DNA from: Pseudomonas yamanorum
GTDB taxonomy: Bacteria > Pseudomonadota > Gammaproteobacteria > Pseudomonadales > Pseudomonadaceae
Direction of reading: 5' to 3'
Length of the DNA stretch: 51,932 bases
Assembly (NCBI RefSeq): GCF_013386765.1
Contig: NZ_JACARE010000049.1
Coordinates: 1 to 51,932 of the forward strand
This document shows, piece after piece, positions 24,411-33,427 of the stretch. The position numbers and the translations under genes are program-made. The notes under the pieces were generated by a model, which worked only from the letters and a program-made list of their open reading frames with translations, was not told the origin of the DNA and did no database searches. Position 1 is the stretch's first letter. Each line of letters opens with the position of its first letter.

Positions 24411-24506
24411 TAGGAGCGAGCTTGCTCGCGAAAAACGCAAAGACACCGCGTTAATCCAGGATGCCCGCGTTATCGTTGACGTCCTTCGCGAGCAAGCTCG
24501 CTCCTC
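24411..24506. repeat. REPIN, GGAGCGAGC family (copy 1)
   Basis: Two 21-base arms (24412-24432 and 24485-24505) form a perfect inverted pair beginning aggagcgagcttgctcgcg, around a 52-base spacer. It fills the gap between the GH3 stop (24400) and the TetR stop (24510). The spacer closely matches that of the copy at 45896-45999, so the two are copies of one mobile unit. Such elements are moved by RAYT (REP-associated tyrosine) transposases encoded elsewhere. Confidence 0.9.
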
Positions 24507-24509
24507 CAT

Positions 24510-25136
24510 TCACGCTCGTATGGCCGCATCGACCCGCGCGATGTAGGTATCGAAACGCGCCACCAGGTCCACCTGATCGGGAAAGCGCAGCCACTGGATC
24601 TGCAAGCCGTCCATCATGGCCAGGATCTCCTCCACCAGCCCGGCAATGTCCACGTCAGCACGCACCTCGCCCATGGCCACAAGGTCGGCAAACTGCCCGT
24701 GCAGGCGCCGATGAATGCCCGCATAACGCTCCTGGAACCAACCCCAGGCCGGGTGGGTGTCCAGCAGGCTTTCCGCATTCAGAATCGTAAAAGCCCGCAC
24801 CACCCCCGGCGCAGTCGCGTTGGAGCGGTTGATCGCCCGCAGGCTGCCCAGCAAGCCGGACAATGACTTCTCGGCCCGGACCTCATCGGCAATCCGCTGA
24901 TTGACCTCGTCCCGGCGTTGCAGCACGCCCATCAACAACGAAATCTTGCTGGGAAAGTGATGCAGCAGGCCGGCCACCGAGATACCGACGATCGCCGCCA
25001 CCTGCGCCATCGAGGCACCGCTGTAACCTTCCAGGGAAAACACCTGCAATGCGGCGTCCAGCAGTTCTTCCCGGCGTTTTTCACCTTTGGGCGCACGGCG
25101 GGATTTGGGCGCGGTAGCGGGTTGCGGCTCGGTCAT
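24510..25136 (-). CDS. TetR-family transcriptional regulator
   Basis: TetR-type regulator of 208 residues. The HTH is in REELLDAALQVFSLEGYSGASMAQVAAIVGISVAGLLHHFPSK (about residues 23-65), followed by a variable ligand-binding domain. The ATG at 25136 has AGGA about 8 bases upstream; an in-frame start 18 codons earlier lacks one. It lies 61 bp downstream of the LacI gene on the same strand, so both may share a transcript, and converges on the GH3 gene across a REPIN. Target genes are not evident; neighbours suggest the GH3 gene or the TonB receptor operon. Confidence 0.88.
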   Translation of the reverse strand: MTEPQPATAPKSRRAPKGEKRREELLDAALQVFSLEGYSGASMAQVAAIVGISVAGLLHHFPSKISLLMGVLQRRDEVNQRIADEVRAEKSLSGLLGSLRAINRSNATAPGVVRAFTILNAESLLDTHPAWGWFQERYAGIHRRLHGQFADLVAMGEVRADVDIAGLVEEILAMMDGLQIQWLRFPDQVDLVARFDTYIARVDAAIRA

Positions 25137-25197
25137 TGGCAGGTCCTTTGGGCAGGCCTGCACCGTATCCAAAATGCCCCGCAGCCGCAAATAAACC

Positions 25198-26238
25198 TCA
25201 GGCGCTCTCGCGCTCGATCAAGCGGCATGCCAGCAGGTTCAAACGCTGCACCTCCTCCTCGACCGGCAACACGCCCAGGCTTTCCAGGACCCGCGTGGCC
25301 GCCAGCACGCCAATTTCCAGGGCGGGCGGCTTGATGGTGCTCAGACTCGGCAGGAGCATTTCGGCAAACGGGTAATCACCAAAGCCAAGCACGGCACACT
25401 CCTCGGGGATTTTCAGCCCGGCCCGCTGCCCGGCCAGCAAGCCGCCGGCGGCCAGGTTGTCATTGGCGAAGATGATTGCGTCGGGCGGCACGGCGGCGCT
25501 CATCAATGCTTGCATGGCTTGCTTGCCCGCCTCGAAGGGCGCGCGGTCGGCGTCCGGGGCAAACACCCAGGGCTGCACACCCAACTCAAGCAGGGTGGCG
25601 CTGTAGCCATCCCGGCGTTCCAGGGCGCTGAAGTCCCCCGGCGCGCTGTTCTGCACAAAGGCGATGCGCCGATACCCCTTGCCATGCAGGTAGCGCGCGG
25701 CCGTCACGCCCACCTCGTAATGGGAGAAGCCGATCTGCAACGGCTCGCGCTCGGGTTGGTAATCCCAGGTTTCAACCACCGGGATATCGGCCTCGGCGAT
25801 CATCTTCTCGGTGCCCGCACTGTGGAAACGGCTGGTGAGCACCAGCGCCGCCGGCGACCAACCGAGAAACGCGCGCACCGCATTTTCTTCCTGCTCGGCG
25901 CTGAAGTAGCTGGATGCCAGCAGCAGTTGATAGCCATGGCGGCTGAGGGTGTCGCTGAAGCCCTGGATGGTATTGGCGAAGATCGGCCCGGAGATGTTCG
26001 GAATCACCATGGCGACGATTCTGCCCCGGGCCGACGCCAATCCACCCGCCACCAGGTTGGGCACGTAGCCCAACTCGGCGACCACCGCCGCGATGCGCTC
26101 ACGGCGTTCAGGCGAAACCTGCTCCGGCTGGTTGAAATAGCGCGACACGGTAATCGCTGACACACCGGCCTGGCGCGCCACGGTGTTCAAGGTGACACGG
26201 CCGGCACCACGGCGTTTCCGGGGTTTGTCTTCGCTCAA
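25198..26238 (-). CDS. LacI-family transcriptional regulator (GntR/GluR-like)
   Basis: LacI-type repressor of 346 residues. The N-terminal HTH and hinge (VTLNTVARQAGVSAITVSRYFNQPEQVSPERRERIAAVVAELGYVPN) precede a periplasmic-binding-like sugar domain (ANDNLAAGGLLAGQRAGLKIPEE). It is divergent from a TonB receptor operon, with a LacI-style palindrome at 26325-26338 between them, so it probably represses that operon and perhaps itself. The effector is unknown; most family members bind sugars or related metabolites, which is unusual next to monooxygenase and sulfonate-type genes. Confidence 0.92.
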   Translation of the reverse strand: MSEDKPRKRRGAGRVTLNTVARQAGVSAITVSRYFNQPEQVSPERRERIAAVVAELGYVPNLVAGGLASARGRIVAMVIPNISGPIFANTIQGFSDTLSRHGYQLLLASSYFSAEQEENAVRAFLGWSPAALVLTSRFHSAGTEKMIAEADIPVVETWDYQPEREPLQIGFSHYEVGVTAARYLHGKGYRRIAFVQNSAPGDFSALERRDGYSATLLELGVQPWVFAPDADRAPFEAGKQAMQALMSAAVPPDAIIFANDNLAAGGLLAGQRAGLKIPEECAVLGFGDYPFAEMLLPSLSTIKPPALEIGVLAATRVLESLGVLPVEEEVQRLNLLACRLIERESA

Positions 26239-26324
26239 GGGACGATCCTGTTAAAAACCTAAAAGAATATAAAACTAATTTTTTAGTATTTGACGCTCTA
26301 TGCCACACCTACCAATAATGCCGA

Positions 26325-26338
26325 TGTTAGCGCTACCA
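26325..26338. promoter_or_regulatory. Candidate LacI-family operator
   Basis: tgttagcgctacca is an imperfect palindrome centred on the CG step of TAGCGCTA, the layout bound by LacI-family proteins. It lies 87 bp downstream of the LacI start region and 105 bp upstream of the chosen TonB receptor start (26444). AT-rich sequence around 26250-26290 could hold the promoters. A second palindromic piece, gctcgagc, lies close by at 26358-26365. Confidence 0.55.
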
Positions 26339-26443
26339 AAGCGTTTTGTCTGCTACTCGCTCGAGCGAATGCCCAAGACAGTTTCAACGGCGCTGTCGTC
26401 GCAGAACGGCAGCGGTTCAGGGCATATTTCGAGCGGGCAGAGC

Positions 26444-28684
26444 ATGCACACACATTCGGGGCAACCTCAAAAACTATCGCAATCCATACGCGCCGCCACC
26501 GGGCGCCGCGCCCACCTGGGCTGGCTCCTCGCGGGTCTCGCCGCCCTGCCCGTTCCCGCTGTATTCGCGGCCGACGAGCAGGAACCCACCCTCAAGCCGG
26601 TCACGGTCACGGCCACCCGCCGCGAAGAGTCGCTGCAAAAAGTCCCGGTGGCGGTCTCGGTGCTCGATGGCGAACAGCTGGAGCGTGACAATCGCAATGG
26701 CGTGGCCAGTATCGTGCAGCAAGTGCCGTCGCTGAACTTCCGCACCGGTGCGTCGAACAAGGACACCTCGCTGTTCGTACGGGGTGTGGGCACCATTTCC
26801 ACCTCGCCCGGGGTTGAACCCACCGTGGCGACGGTGATTGACGGCGTGGTGTACGCACGCCCCGGCCAGGCCACCCTCGACCTGCTGGACCTGGAACGTG
26901 TCGAAGTGCTGCGCGGGCCCCAGGGCACGCTGTTCGGCAAGAACGCTTCGGCCGGCGTGCTCAATATCACCAGCAAGGCGCCGACGGCCGAGACCCACGG
27001 CTATATCGACCAGTCCTACTACAGCGGCAATGAAAGCCGCACCCGCTTCGGCCTTGGCGGCAGCCTGATTCCCGGCACGCTCAAGGGCTCCATCAGCGGG
27101 CTGTTCGGCAGCTACGACGGTAACGTCGACAACAAGCACAACGGCCAGGAAGTGAACGGCTACAACCACCAGGGCGTGCGCGGCAAGCTGGAGTTCACCC
27201 CCAACGACGACGTGAAACTGACCCTGATTGCCGACTACATGCAGTCCCACGACGACGCGCCGAATGGCGTGGTGAGCAAATCCCTGACCCCGGCGTTCGC
27301 CAATGCATTGAACCCGGTGCGCGGCTCCAGCGACAACCGCGACATCAACACCGACACCCGCAGCCATGTGGAGGACACCAACAAAGGCCTGTCTGCCCAA
27401 CTGGACTGGAACCTGGGCGACTACACCCTGACCTCGATCACCGCCTGGCGCGGCTGGGACAACACCCAATACCAGGACGGCGACCGCCTGGGCACCGTGA
27501 CCGCCGCCTTCCCCGGCACCGCCGACAAGGGCCAACTGGCGTTCGACCAATACTCCCAGGAGCTGCGCCTGGCCTCGCCCAAAGGCGAATTCCTCGAATA
27601 CGTCGGCGGCCTGTTCTACATGCACGGCAAGGACCAGGAAACCTACCAGCGCACCCTGACCACCACCACGCGCACCGACCGTGGCATCGCCGATTACGGC
27701 ACTACCAGCGACAGCTACGCGGTGTTCGGCGAGACCACGCTGAATTTCACCTCGAATTTTCGCGGCATCGCCGGCCTGCGCTATACCCACGACGACCTGG
27801 AATACGATCACCGCCGCGTGTCCACCTCGGCCGCCACCGTCAGCGGCATTCAACCGGCCACCAGCAGTTCCGGCTCAGTGGATGAAGACGGCTGGTCCGG
27901 CCGGCTGGGAGTGCAGTACGACCTGAGCGACACCGTCACCAGCTACCTGACCTACTCGCGCGGCTACAAGGGCCCGGCCTACAACGTGTTCTTCAACATG
28001 CAGCCGCGGGACACCGACGCGCTGAAGCCGGAAACTTCCAACACCTGGGAAGTCGGGATCAAGGCCACCAGCTGGAACAACCGCCTGACCACCAACCTGG
28101 CGATCTTCCACAGCGACTACGATAACTACCAGGCGAACTTCTTCGACACCGTCGCCGGGCAAGTGGTGACGCGCCTGATCAACGCCGGCAGCGTCAGCAC
28201 CGAAGGGGTCGAACTCGACTACACCTTGCAGGCCACCCAACAACTCAAGCTCTCCGGCGCGCTGGCCTACACCCGGGCACGTATCGATGAGTTCGCCTGC
28301 CCGCCGGGCGCGGCGGCGTCGTGCAACGTCAACGGCAAGCCGCTGCCCTTCAGCCCCGACTGGAAAAGCTACGTGCGCGCCGACTACAGCATCCCGCTGG
28401 ATAACGGCCTGGATATCGAACTGGGTACCGACTACAGCTGGCAGAGCGAAGTGCAGTACGACATCAGCCAGAACGTCGACACCAAGCAAGGTGCCTACGG
28501 CATCTGGAACGCCAGCGTCGCCCTCGCCGACTACAACAACGGCTGGCGCGTGGCGCTGCTGGCGAAGAACCTCGCGGACAAGTCCTATTCACCGCTACTG
28601 ACCAGCGGCGGCAACTACATCTACCGCGCCGTACCCCGTGACGATGAACGTTACTTCGGCGTGCAACTGCGCAAGGATTTCTGA
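26444..28684 (+). CDS. TonB-dependent outer-membrane receptor
   Basis: Outer-membrane active transporter of 746 residues. After a signal peptide ending LPVPAVFAADEQ there is a TonB box-like LKPVTVTAT, then a plug domain (VPVAVSVLDGEQL ... VEVLRGPQGTLFGKNASAGVLNITSKAP) and a 22-strand barrel ending with Phe (VQLRKDF). There is no STN domain. The plug style is that of receptors for organic compounds as well as siderophores. I choose the ATG at 26444 because upstream ATGs (26369, 26300) overlap the LacI-type operator region or place too long a lead before the signal peptide. It is followed 2 bp later by a flavin monooxygenase gene, suggesting uptake of its substrate. Confidence 0.88.
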   Translation: MHTHSGQPQKLSQSIRAATGRRAHLGWLLAGLAALPVPAVFAADEQEPTLKPVTVTATRREESLQKVPVAVSVLDGEQLERDNRNGVASIVQQVPSLNFRTGASNKDTSLFVRGVGTISTSPGVEPTVATVIDGVVYARPGQATLDLLDLERVEVLRGPQGTLFGKNASAGVLNITSKAPTAETHGYIDQSYYSGNESRTRFGLGGSLIPGTLKGSISGLFGSYDGNVDNKHNGQEVNGYNHQGVRGKLEFTPNDDVKLTLIADYMQSHDDAPNGVVSKSLTPAFANALNPVRGSSDNRDINTDTRSHVEDTNKGLSAQLDWNLGDYTLTSITAWRGWDNTQYQDGDRLGTVTAAFPGTADKGQLAFDQYSQELRLASPKGEFLEYVGGLFYMHGKDQETYQRTLTTTTRTDRGIADYGTTSDSYAVFGETTLNFTSNFRGIAGLRYTHDDLEYDHRRVSTSAATVSGIQPATSSSGSVDEDGWSGRLGVQYDLSDTVTSYLTYSRGYKGPAYNVFFNMQPRDTDALKPETSNTWEVGIKATSWNNRLTTNLAIFHSDYDNYQANFFDTVAGQVVTRLINAGSVSTEGVELDYTLQATQQLKLSGALAYTRARIDEFACPPGAAASCNVNGKPLPFSPDWKSYVRADYSIPLDNGLDIELGTDYSWQSEVQYDISQNVDTKQGAYGIWNASVALADYNNGWRVALLAKNLADKSYSPLLTSGGNYIYRAVPRDDERYFGVQLRKDF

Positions 28685-28686
28685 GC

Positions 28687-30018
28687 ATGCCCCGTCAACT
28701 GAAACTCGGCGCGTTCCTGATGGCCACCGGGCACCACGTGGCCGCCTGGCGCCATCCCGATGTGCCGGCCAATGCGGGGCTGGACTTCTCCCACTACAAA
28801 CGCCTGGCGCAGATCGCCGAGGCGGCGAAATTCGATGCCCTGTTCGTGGCCGACAGCATTGCCGCCGCCACCGGCGAGATCGCCAGCCGCATGGCGCGCT
28901 CGGACCATTTCGAGCCACTGACGTTGCTGTCGGCGTTGAGCGTGGTGACCGAACACATCGGCCTGATCGCCACGGCCACCACCAGCTACAACGAGCCTTA
29001 CCATGTGGCGCGCAAATTCGCCTCCCTGGATCACTTGTCCGGCGGGCGCGCCGGCTGGAACCTGGTGACCTCGGACAACGCCGCCGAAGCCCGGAATTTC
29101 GGGCGAGACGAACACCTCGGCCACGGCGAACGCTACAGCCGTGCCCGGGAGTTTCATCAGGTGGTGACGGGGTTGTGGGACAGCTGGGAAGACGATGCCT
29201 TTGTGCGCGACAAGGCCAGTGGCGCCTATTACGACCCGGCGAAGCTGCATGTGCTCGACCATGTCGGCGAACACTTTCGGGTCAAGGGCCCGTTGAACGT
29301 AGCGCGCTCGCCTCAGGGCCAACCGGTGATTGTCCAGGCCGGCTCGTCCGAGGCAGGCCGTGAGTTGGCGGCACAAACCGCCGAAGTGGTGTTCACCGCC
29401 CAGACTTCATTGGCCAGTGCCCAGGCGTTCTATGCCGACCTCAAGGGTCGCCTGGCCCAATACGGGCGGGAGCCGGACGCGCTGAAGATCATGCCGGGGG
29501 TGTTTGTGGTGGTCGGGCAAACGCAAGCGCAGGCGCAGGAAAAGTTCGAGGCCTTCCAGCAGTTGGTCGAACCCGAAGTGGGCGTCGCCTTGCTGGGGCG
29601 CATGCTGGGCAATTTCGACTTGTCTGGCTACCCGCTGGACGGCCCGCTGCCGGAGCTGCCATTGACCGACAGCGGCCAGCGCAGCCGCCAGCAACTGCTG
29701 ACCGAACTGGCGGGCCGCGAACACCTGAGCCTGGCGCAGCTGGGCCGCCGAATTGCCGGTGGACGCGGGCATTACAGCCTGATCGGCACGCCCGTTCAGA
29801 TCGCTGATGAGCTGCAGCACTGGTTCGAAAACGGCGCCGCCGATGGCTTCAATGTGCTGGTGCCGCACCTGCCGGGCGGGCTGGAGGATTTCGCCCAATG
29901 GGTGGTACCGGAACTGCAACGGCGCGGCCTGTTCCGTACCGAATACGCCGGCACCACGCTGCGTGAAAACCTTGGACTGGCGCGGCCAGGCAATCGCTTT
30001 ACGGAGAAACAGCCATGA
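28687..30018 (+). CDS. FMN-dependent monooxygenase, NtaA/SnaA/DszA/SoxA family
   Basis: Two-component flavin-dependent monooxygenase of the bacterial luciferase-like class, 443 residues. Typical sequence includes LKLGAFLMATGHHVAAWRHPD at the start, FDALFVADS, LDHLSGGRAGWNLVTS and VIVQAGSSEAGRELAAQTAEVVFTAQ. Relatives attack nitrilotriacetate, dibenzothiophene sulfone, alkyl sulfides and similar compounds, using FMNH2 from a separate reductase, which is not encoded here. It starts 2 bp after the TonB receptor stop with AAGGA about 8 bases upstream, and overlaps the following binding-protein gene by 4 bp. Confidence 0.92.
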   Translation: MPRQLKLGAFLMATGHHVAAWRHPDVPANAGLDFSHYKRLAQIAEAAKFDALFVADSIAAATGEIASRMARSDHFEPLTLLSALSVVTEHIGLIATATTSYNEPYHVARKFASLDHLSGGRAGWNLVTSDNAAEARNFGRDEHLGHGERYSRAREFHQVVTGLWDSWEDDAFVRDKASGAYYDPAKLHVLDHVGEHFRVKGPLNVARSPQGQPVIVQAGSSEAGRELAAQTAEVVFTAQTSLASAQAFYADLKGRLAQYGREPDALKIMPGVFVVVGQTQAQAQEKFEAFQQLVEPEVGVALLGRMLGNFDLSGYPLDGPLPELPLTDSGQRSRQQLLTELAGREHLSLAQLGRRIAGGRGHYSLIGTPVQIADELQHWFENGAADGFNVLVPHLPGGLEDFAQWVVPELQRRGLFRTEYAGTTLRENLGLARPGNRFTEKQP

Positions 30019-30980
30019 AGATTTCCGCGCTGCTGTTGGCGCTGCTCGCCCTGGCGCAAACCGCGCTGGCCGCCGACCCGGCGAGCCTGAGGATAGGCTA
30101 CCAGAAAGGCTCGATCGCCCTGGTGCTGGCCAAGGAACATGGCCTGCTGGAAAAACGCTTCGACCAGACCAAGGTGCAATGGATCGAATTCCCCGCCGGC
30201 CCGCAGATGCTCGAAGCCTTGAATGTGGGCGCGCTGGACGTCGCGTCCACCGGTGATATCCCGCCGCTGTTCGCCCAGGCGGCAGGTGCCGACCTGGTGT
30301 ACATCGGTGCCGAACCGCCCAAGCCGACGGCGGAAACCATCCTGGTGCAGGCCGACAGCCCGCTGCATACCATTGCCGACCTCAAGGGCAAGAAAGTCGC
30401 CTTCCAGAAAGGCTCCAGCTCCCACAACCTGATCCTGCGGGCACTGAACAAGGCCGGCCTGAGCTACAAGGACATCCAGCCGGTTTACCTGCCGCCGGCC
30501 GACGCCCGCGCGGCCTTCGAACAGGGCAGTGTCGATGCCTGGGCCATCTGGGAGCCCTACTCGTCACTGGCCCTGAGCCAAAGCCCCAGCCGCGTGCTTG
30601 CCAACGGTGAAGGCTTGAACCTGTCCGGGCCGATCTATACCGCGCGCCGTGCCTACGCCGAGGCCAATGGTCCGTTCATCCACGCGCTGCTCGATGAACT
30701 CAGCGCCGCCGAAGCCCTGACCCGCAGCCAGCGCGAAGACAGCCTGCAGGTGCTGACCCGTTTCATGGGTTTGCCGGCCGGGGTGATTGCGCGGTATGTC
30801 GACAACCGGCCGCCATCGCCGATCCTGCCGATTGACGAGCACATCATTGAGGCGCAGCAACAGACGGCGGACCTGTTTTTCCAGAACCGCCTGCTGCCCA
30901 AGCCGGTGCAAGTCAGCAAAGCGGTGTGGCAGGCCGCCGACGCATCGAATCAGAAGTCGACCGTGGCCGACAGCAAGTAA
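30015..30980 (+). CDS. Aliphatic sulfonate-type ABC transporter substrate-binding protein
   Basis: Periplasmic binding protein of 321 residues, SsuA/TauA-like. A signal peptide (MKISALLLALLALAQTALA) precedes LRIGYQKGSIALVLAKEHGLLEKRF, IEFPAGPQMLEALNVGALDVASTGDIPPLFAQAAGADLVYIG and VAFQKGSSSHNLIL, all typical of the sulfonate/nitrate/taurine group. No permease or ATPase gene adjoins it, so it must use components encoded elsewhere or have another role. Together with the TonB receptor and monooxygenase it suggests scavenging of an organosulfur compound. Its last 31 bp overlap the 3' end of the convergent TonB receptor gene. Confidence 0.92.
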   Translation: MKISALLLALLALAQTALAADPASLRIGYQKGSIALVLAKEHGLLEKRFDQTKVQWIEFPAGPQMLEALNVGALDVASTGDIPPLFAQAAGADLVYIGAEPPKPTAETILVQADSPLHTIADLKGKKVAFQKGSSSHNLILRALNKAGLSYKDIQPVYLPPADARAAFEQGSVDAWAIWEPYSSLALSQSPSRVLANGEGLNLSGPIYTARRAYAEANGPFIHALLDELSAAEALTRSQREDSLQVLTRFMGLPAGVIARYVDNRPPSPILPIDEHIIEAQQQTADLFFQNRLLPKPVQVSKAVWQAADASNQKSTVADSK

Positions 30981-33340
30981 GTGCGCGGCGTCGACAAGGT
31001 CAGCCCCGGCTCGCTGTCATCCGAGGCACCGGCCGAACTCCAGTAGCGCCGGTTGGCCACGTTCTCGACATTGGCCCGCAGGGTGATGTGCTTGTCGTCG
31101 ACCTTGAAGGCGTAGCGTGCACCCACGTCGAGGCGGGTCCAGGCGTCGATTTCCTTGACGTTGGACTGGTCCAGGTATTGCGAGCTGGAATAGATCCCGC
31201 GGCTGGTGAGGGTCAGGCCTTCAACGGTCGGCACATCCCACTCGGCGCCGAGGTTGACGTTGTACTTGGGCGTGGCCGGCGCGCGGTTGCCGTCGTAGGT
31301 GCCGTTGGTGGTGTTGGTCAATTCGCTGTCGATGTACATCACCCCGCCCAGCAGGCGGAAGCCCTTGAGCGGCTCGCCGAACACGCTGAGTTCCACGCCG
31401 TCGTTCTGGCGCTTGCCATTGGGGCCGAACACCAGGGTGGTGGCATTGGTCTCGTAGGCCGGCTGCTTGATCCGGAACACCGCCGCCGTCACTGCGAACG
31501 CCCCGGCGTCGTACTTGGCGCCGACTTCGACCTGGCGACTGATGAACGGCGGGAAGATTTCGTCATCGTTGACCGAGGTCGACGGTGCAACCTTGCCCTG
31601 GCTCAGGCCTTCCATGTAGTTGGCGTACAGCGACAGCTTGTCGGTGGCCTTGAACAGGATGCCGCCCGAGGGTGAAATCTTTTCTTCGTCGTAGGCGGTT
31701 TTGCCTTTGACGTCATCGGTCCAGTCATCCACCTTGACCCGCTGCCAGCGCGCGCCGAGGGTCAGCAGCAGCCGGTCGTCGAAGAAGCCCAGGGTGTCGG
31801 ACAACGCCACGCCGCTGAAGCGGTTCTCGGTGTAGACCTTCGAGTCGAGTCGCGTCGGCCTGCCGGGTGCAGGGGTTTGCACCGGGTTGTAGAGATTGCT
31901 CGTCCCGGACGCATACCGCGCGCCGCCGTTTTCGAAGTCCATGTAGAAGTAGCTGGCCGCCAGGTTGACCTCATGGCTCACCGGGCCGGTATGGAACCAG
32001 TTGCGCACGCCTGCCGTGGCGGTGCGCACGTTTTCGTCGCGGGTGAAGTCCCGGGGCTGCACGCTGAAATCACCGGCGTTGTTGGTCACCGATACCGCAT
32101 GGCGCAGGAAATCGTGATTGCTTTTGCGCGCGCCGACGCCGCCGTAGAGCATCACGTTGTCGCTGAGGTCGAACTCACCGTTGACCGTGCCGAAGGTGTC
32201 GTTGGTGCTGGCCTTGCTCCAGGGCTGCGCGTAGTTGTGGCGCACGTCGTTGGCGCTCGGCACATTGGCCTTGGGGCCGACCTGCACGCGCTCTTGCGGG
32301 GCGTCGGTGTCGCGCTCGGTGCGGCCGATGTCGGTGGAGAGCCGCAGGCGGTCGCCGCGAAAATCCAGGCCGAGCACGGCCATTTCGCGGTCGACGCTCT
32401 GGTGATCCCAGGTGGTGTCGCCGGACTGTTTCACGCCGTTGAAACGCAGGCCGAACTTGTTGTCTTCACCAAAGCGCCGGCCGATATCCACGGCGCCACC
32501 CGCCTGGCTGTCGGAGGCCCAGCTGCCGGTGAACGAGGTGATGGGTTTGTCGGTGGCGCGCTTGGGCACCACGTTGATCCCGCCGCCCACGCTGCCCCGG
32601 GGCGAGATGCCGTTGATCAACTGGCTGGGGCCTTTGATGATGTCGACGCGCTCGGCCATTTCCATGTCGATGGTGTAGGTCGGCAGGACGCCGTAGAGGC
32701 CGTTGTAGGCGACATCACTGTTGAACAGGCTGAAGCCGCGAATGGTGAATTGCTCATAGCGCCCGCCGGCCGGGTTGGTGGCGCGCACCGAGGGGTCGCT
32801 GGCGATCAGGTCGCCGAGGGTGCGCGCCTGCTGGTTCTTGACCGCCTCGCTGGTGTAGGTGGTCATGCTGAACGGGGTTTCCATGAAGTCCCGCGAGCCC
32901 AGCAGCCCCTGGGAACCACGGCGCGCCACCTGGCCACCGGCGTAGGACTCGCTGCCGGCATCACTGGTGGTGCCGAGAATCGAAGTGGGTGCGAGTTGCA
33001 GGCTGCCACCTTCGGGAATTGGGGTCAGCATGTAGGCCTGCTCGCCCATGGGCTGCAGTTGCAGGCCGGAGCCTTGGAGCAGGCGCGCGAAACCTTCTTC
33101 GACACCGTATTCGCCCGACAACCCGCTGCTGTTGCGGCCGCTGACCAGCGCCGGGTCCACCGACAGGTTGACCCCGGCCAGCCCGGCGAAACGGGTCAAC
33201 GCGGCACTCAGGCTGCCGGCCGGCACCTGGTAACTGCGCCGGGACGCGCCGTCTTCGGCATAACTGACGGGAACAAACAACGGGCTGGCGCTCAGGCTCA
33301 GCATGAGGCTGAAATTCAGCAACGGACGTAGGGCGGGCAT
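30950..33340 (-). CDS. TonB-dependent siderophore receptor with STN signalling domain
   Basis: Outer-membrane receptor of 796 residues, FpvA/FoxA style. The signal peptide ends VPVSYAEDG. An STN domain at about residues 35-90 follows (YQVPAGSLSAALTRFAGLAGVNLSVDPALV ... GVEEGFARLLQGSGLQL), then a plug (VDIIKGPSQLINGISPRGSVGGGINVVPKRA) and a barrel ending SATVDF. The ATG at 33340 gives the signal peptide directly. STN domains normally signal to an anti-sigma/ECF-sigma pair, and none is encoded in the window. A MarR gene lies 87 bp upstream on the same strand and may be co-transcribed. Confidence 0.93.
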   Translation of the reverse strand: MPALRPLLNFSLMLSLSASPLFVPVSYAEDGASRRSYQVPAGSLSAALTRFAGLAGVNLSVDPALVSGRNSSGLSGEYGVEEGFARLLQGSGLQLQPMGEQAYMLTPIPEGGSLQLAPTSILGTTSDAGSESYAGGQVARRGSQGLLGSRDFMETPFSMTTYTSEAVKNQQARTLGDLIASDPSVRATNPAGGRYEQFTIRGFSLFNSDVAYNGLYGVLPTYTIDMEMAERVDIIKGPSQLINGISPRGSVGGGINVVPKRATDKPITSFTGSWASDSQAGGAVDIGRRFGEDNKFGLRFNGVKQSGDTTWDHQSVDREMAVLGLDFRGDRLRLSTDIGRTERDTDAPQERVQVGPKANVPSANDVRHNYAQPWSKASTNDTFGTVNGEFDLSDNVMLYGGVGARKSNHDFLRHAVSVTNNAGDFSVQPRDFTRDENVRTATAGVRNWFHTGPVSHEVNLAASYFYMDFENGGARYASGTSNLYNPVQTPAPGRPTRLDSKVYTENRFSGVALSDTLGFFDDRLLLTLGARWQRVKVDDWTDDVKGKTAYDEEKISPSGGILFKATDKLSLYANYMEGLSQGKVAPSTSVNDDEIFPPFISRQVEVGAKYDAGAFAVTAAVFRIKQPAYETNATTLVFGPNGKRQNDGVELSVFGEPLKGFRLLGGVMYIDSELTNTTNGTYDGNRAPATPKYNVNLGAEWDVPTVEGLTLTSRGIYSSSQYLDQSNVKEIDAWTRLDVGARYAFKVDDKHITLRANVENVANRRYWSSAGASDDSEPGLTLSTPRTYLLSATVDF

Positions 33341-33427
33341 TGGCAAAAGCTCTCGATTTTGTTCACTTACCTGGAATGACCAGCCAGGTGAAAAAAGGGG
33401 ACAGGCTTCAGCCAATATTTTTTGAAA

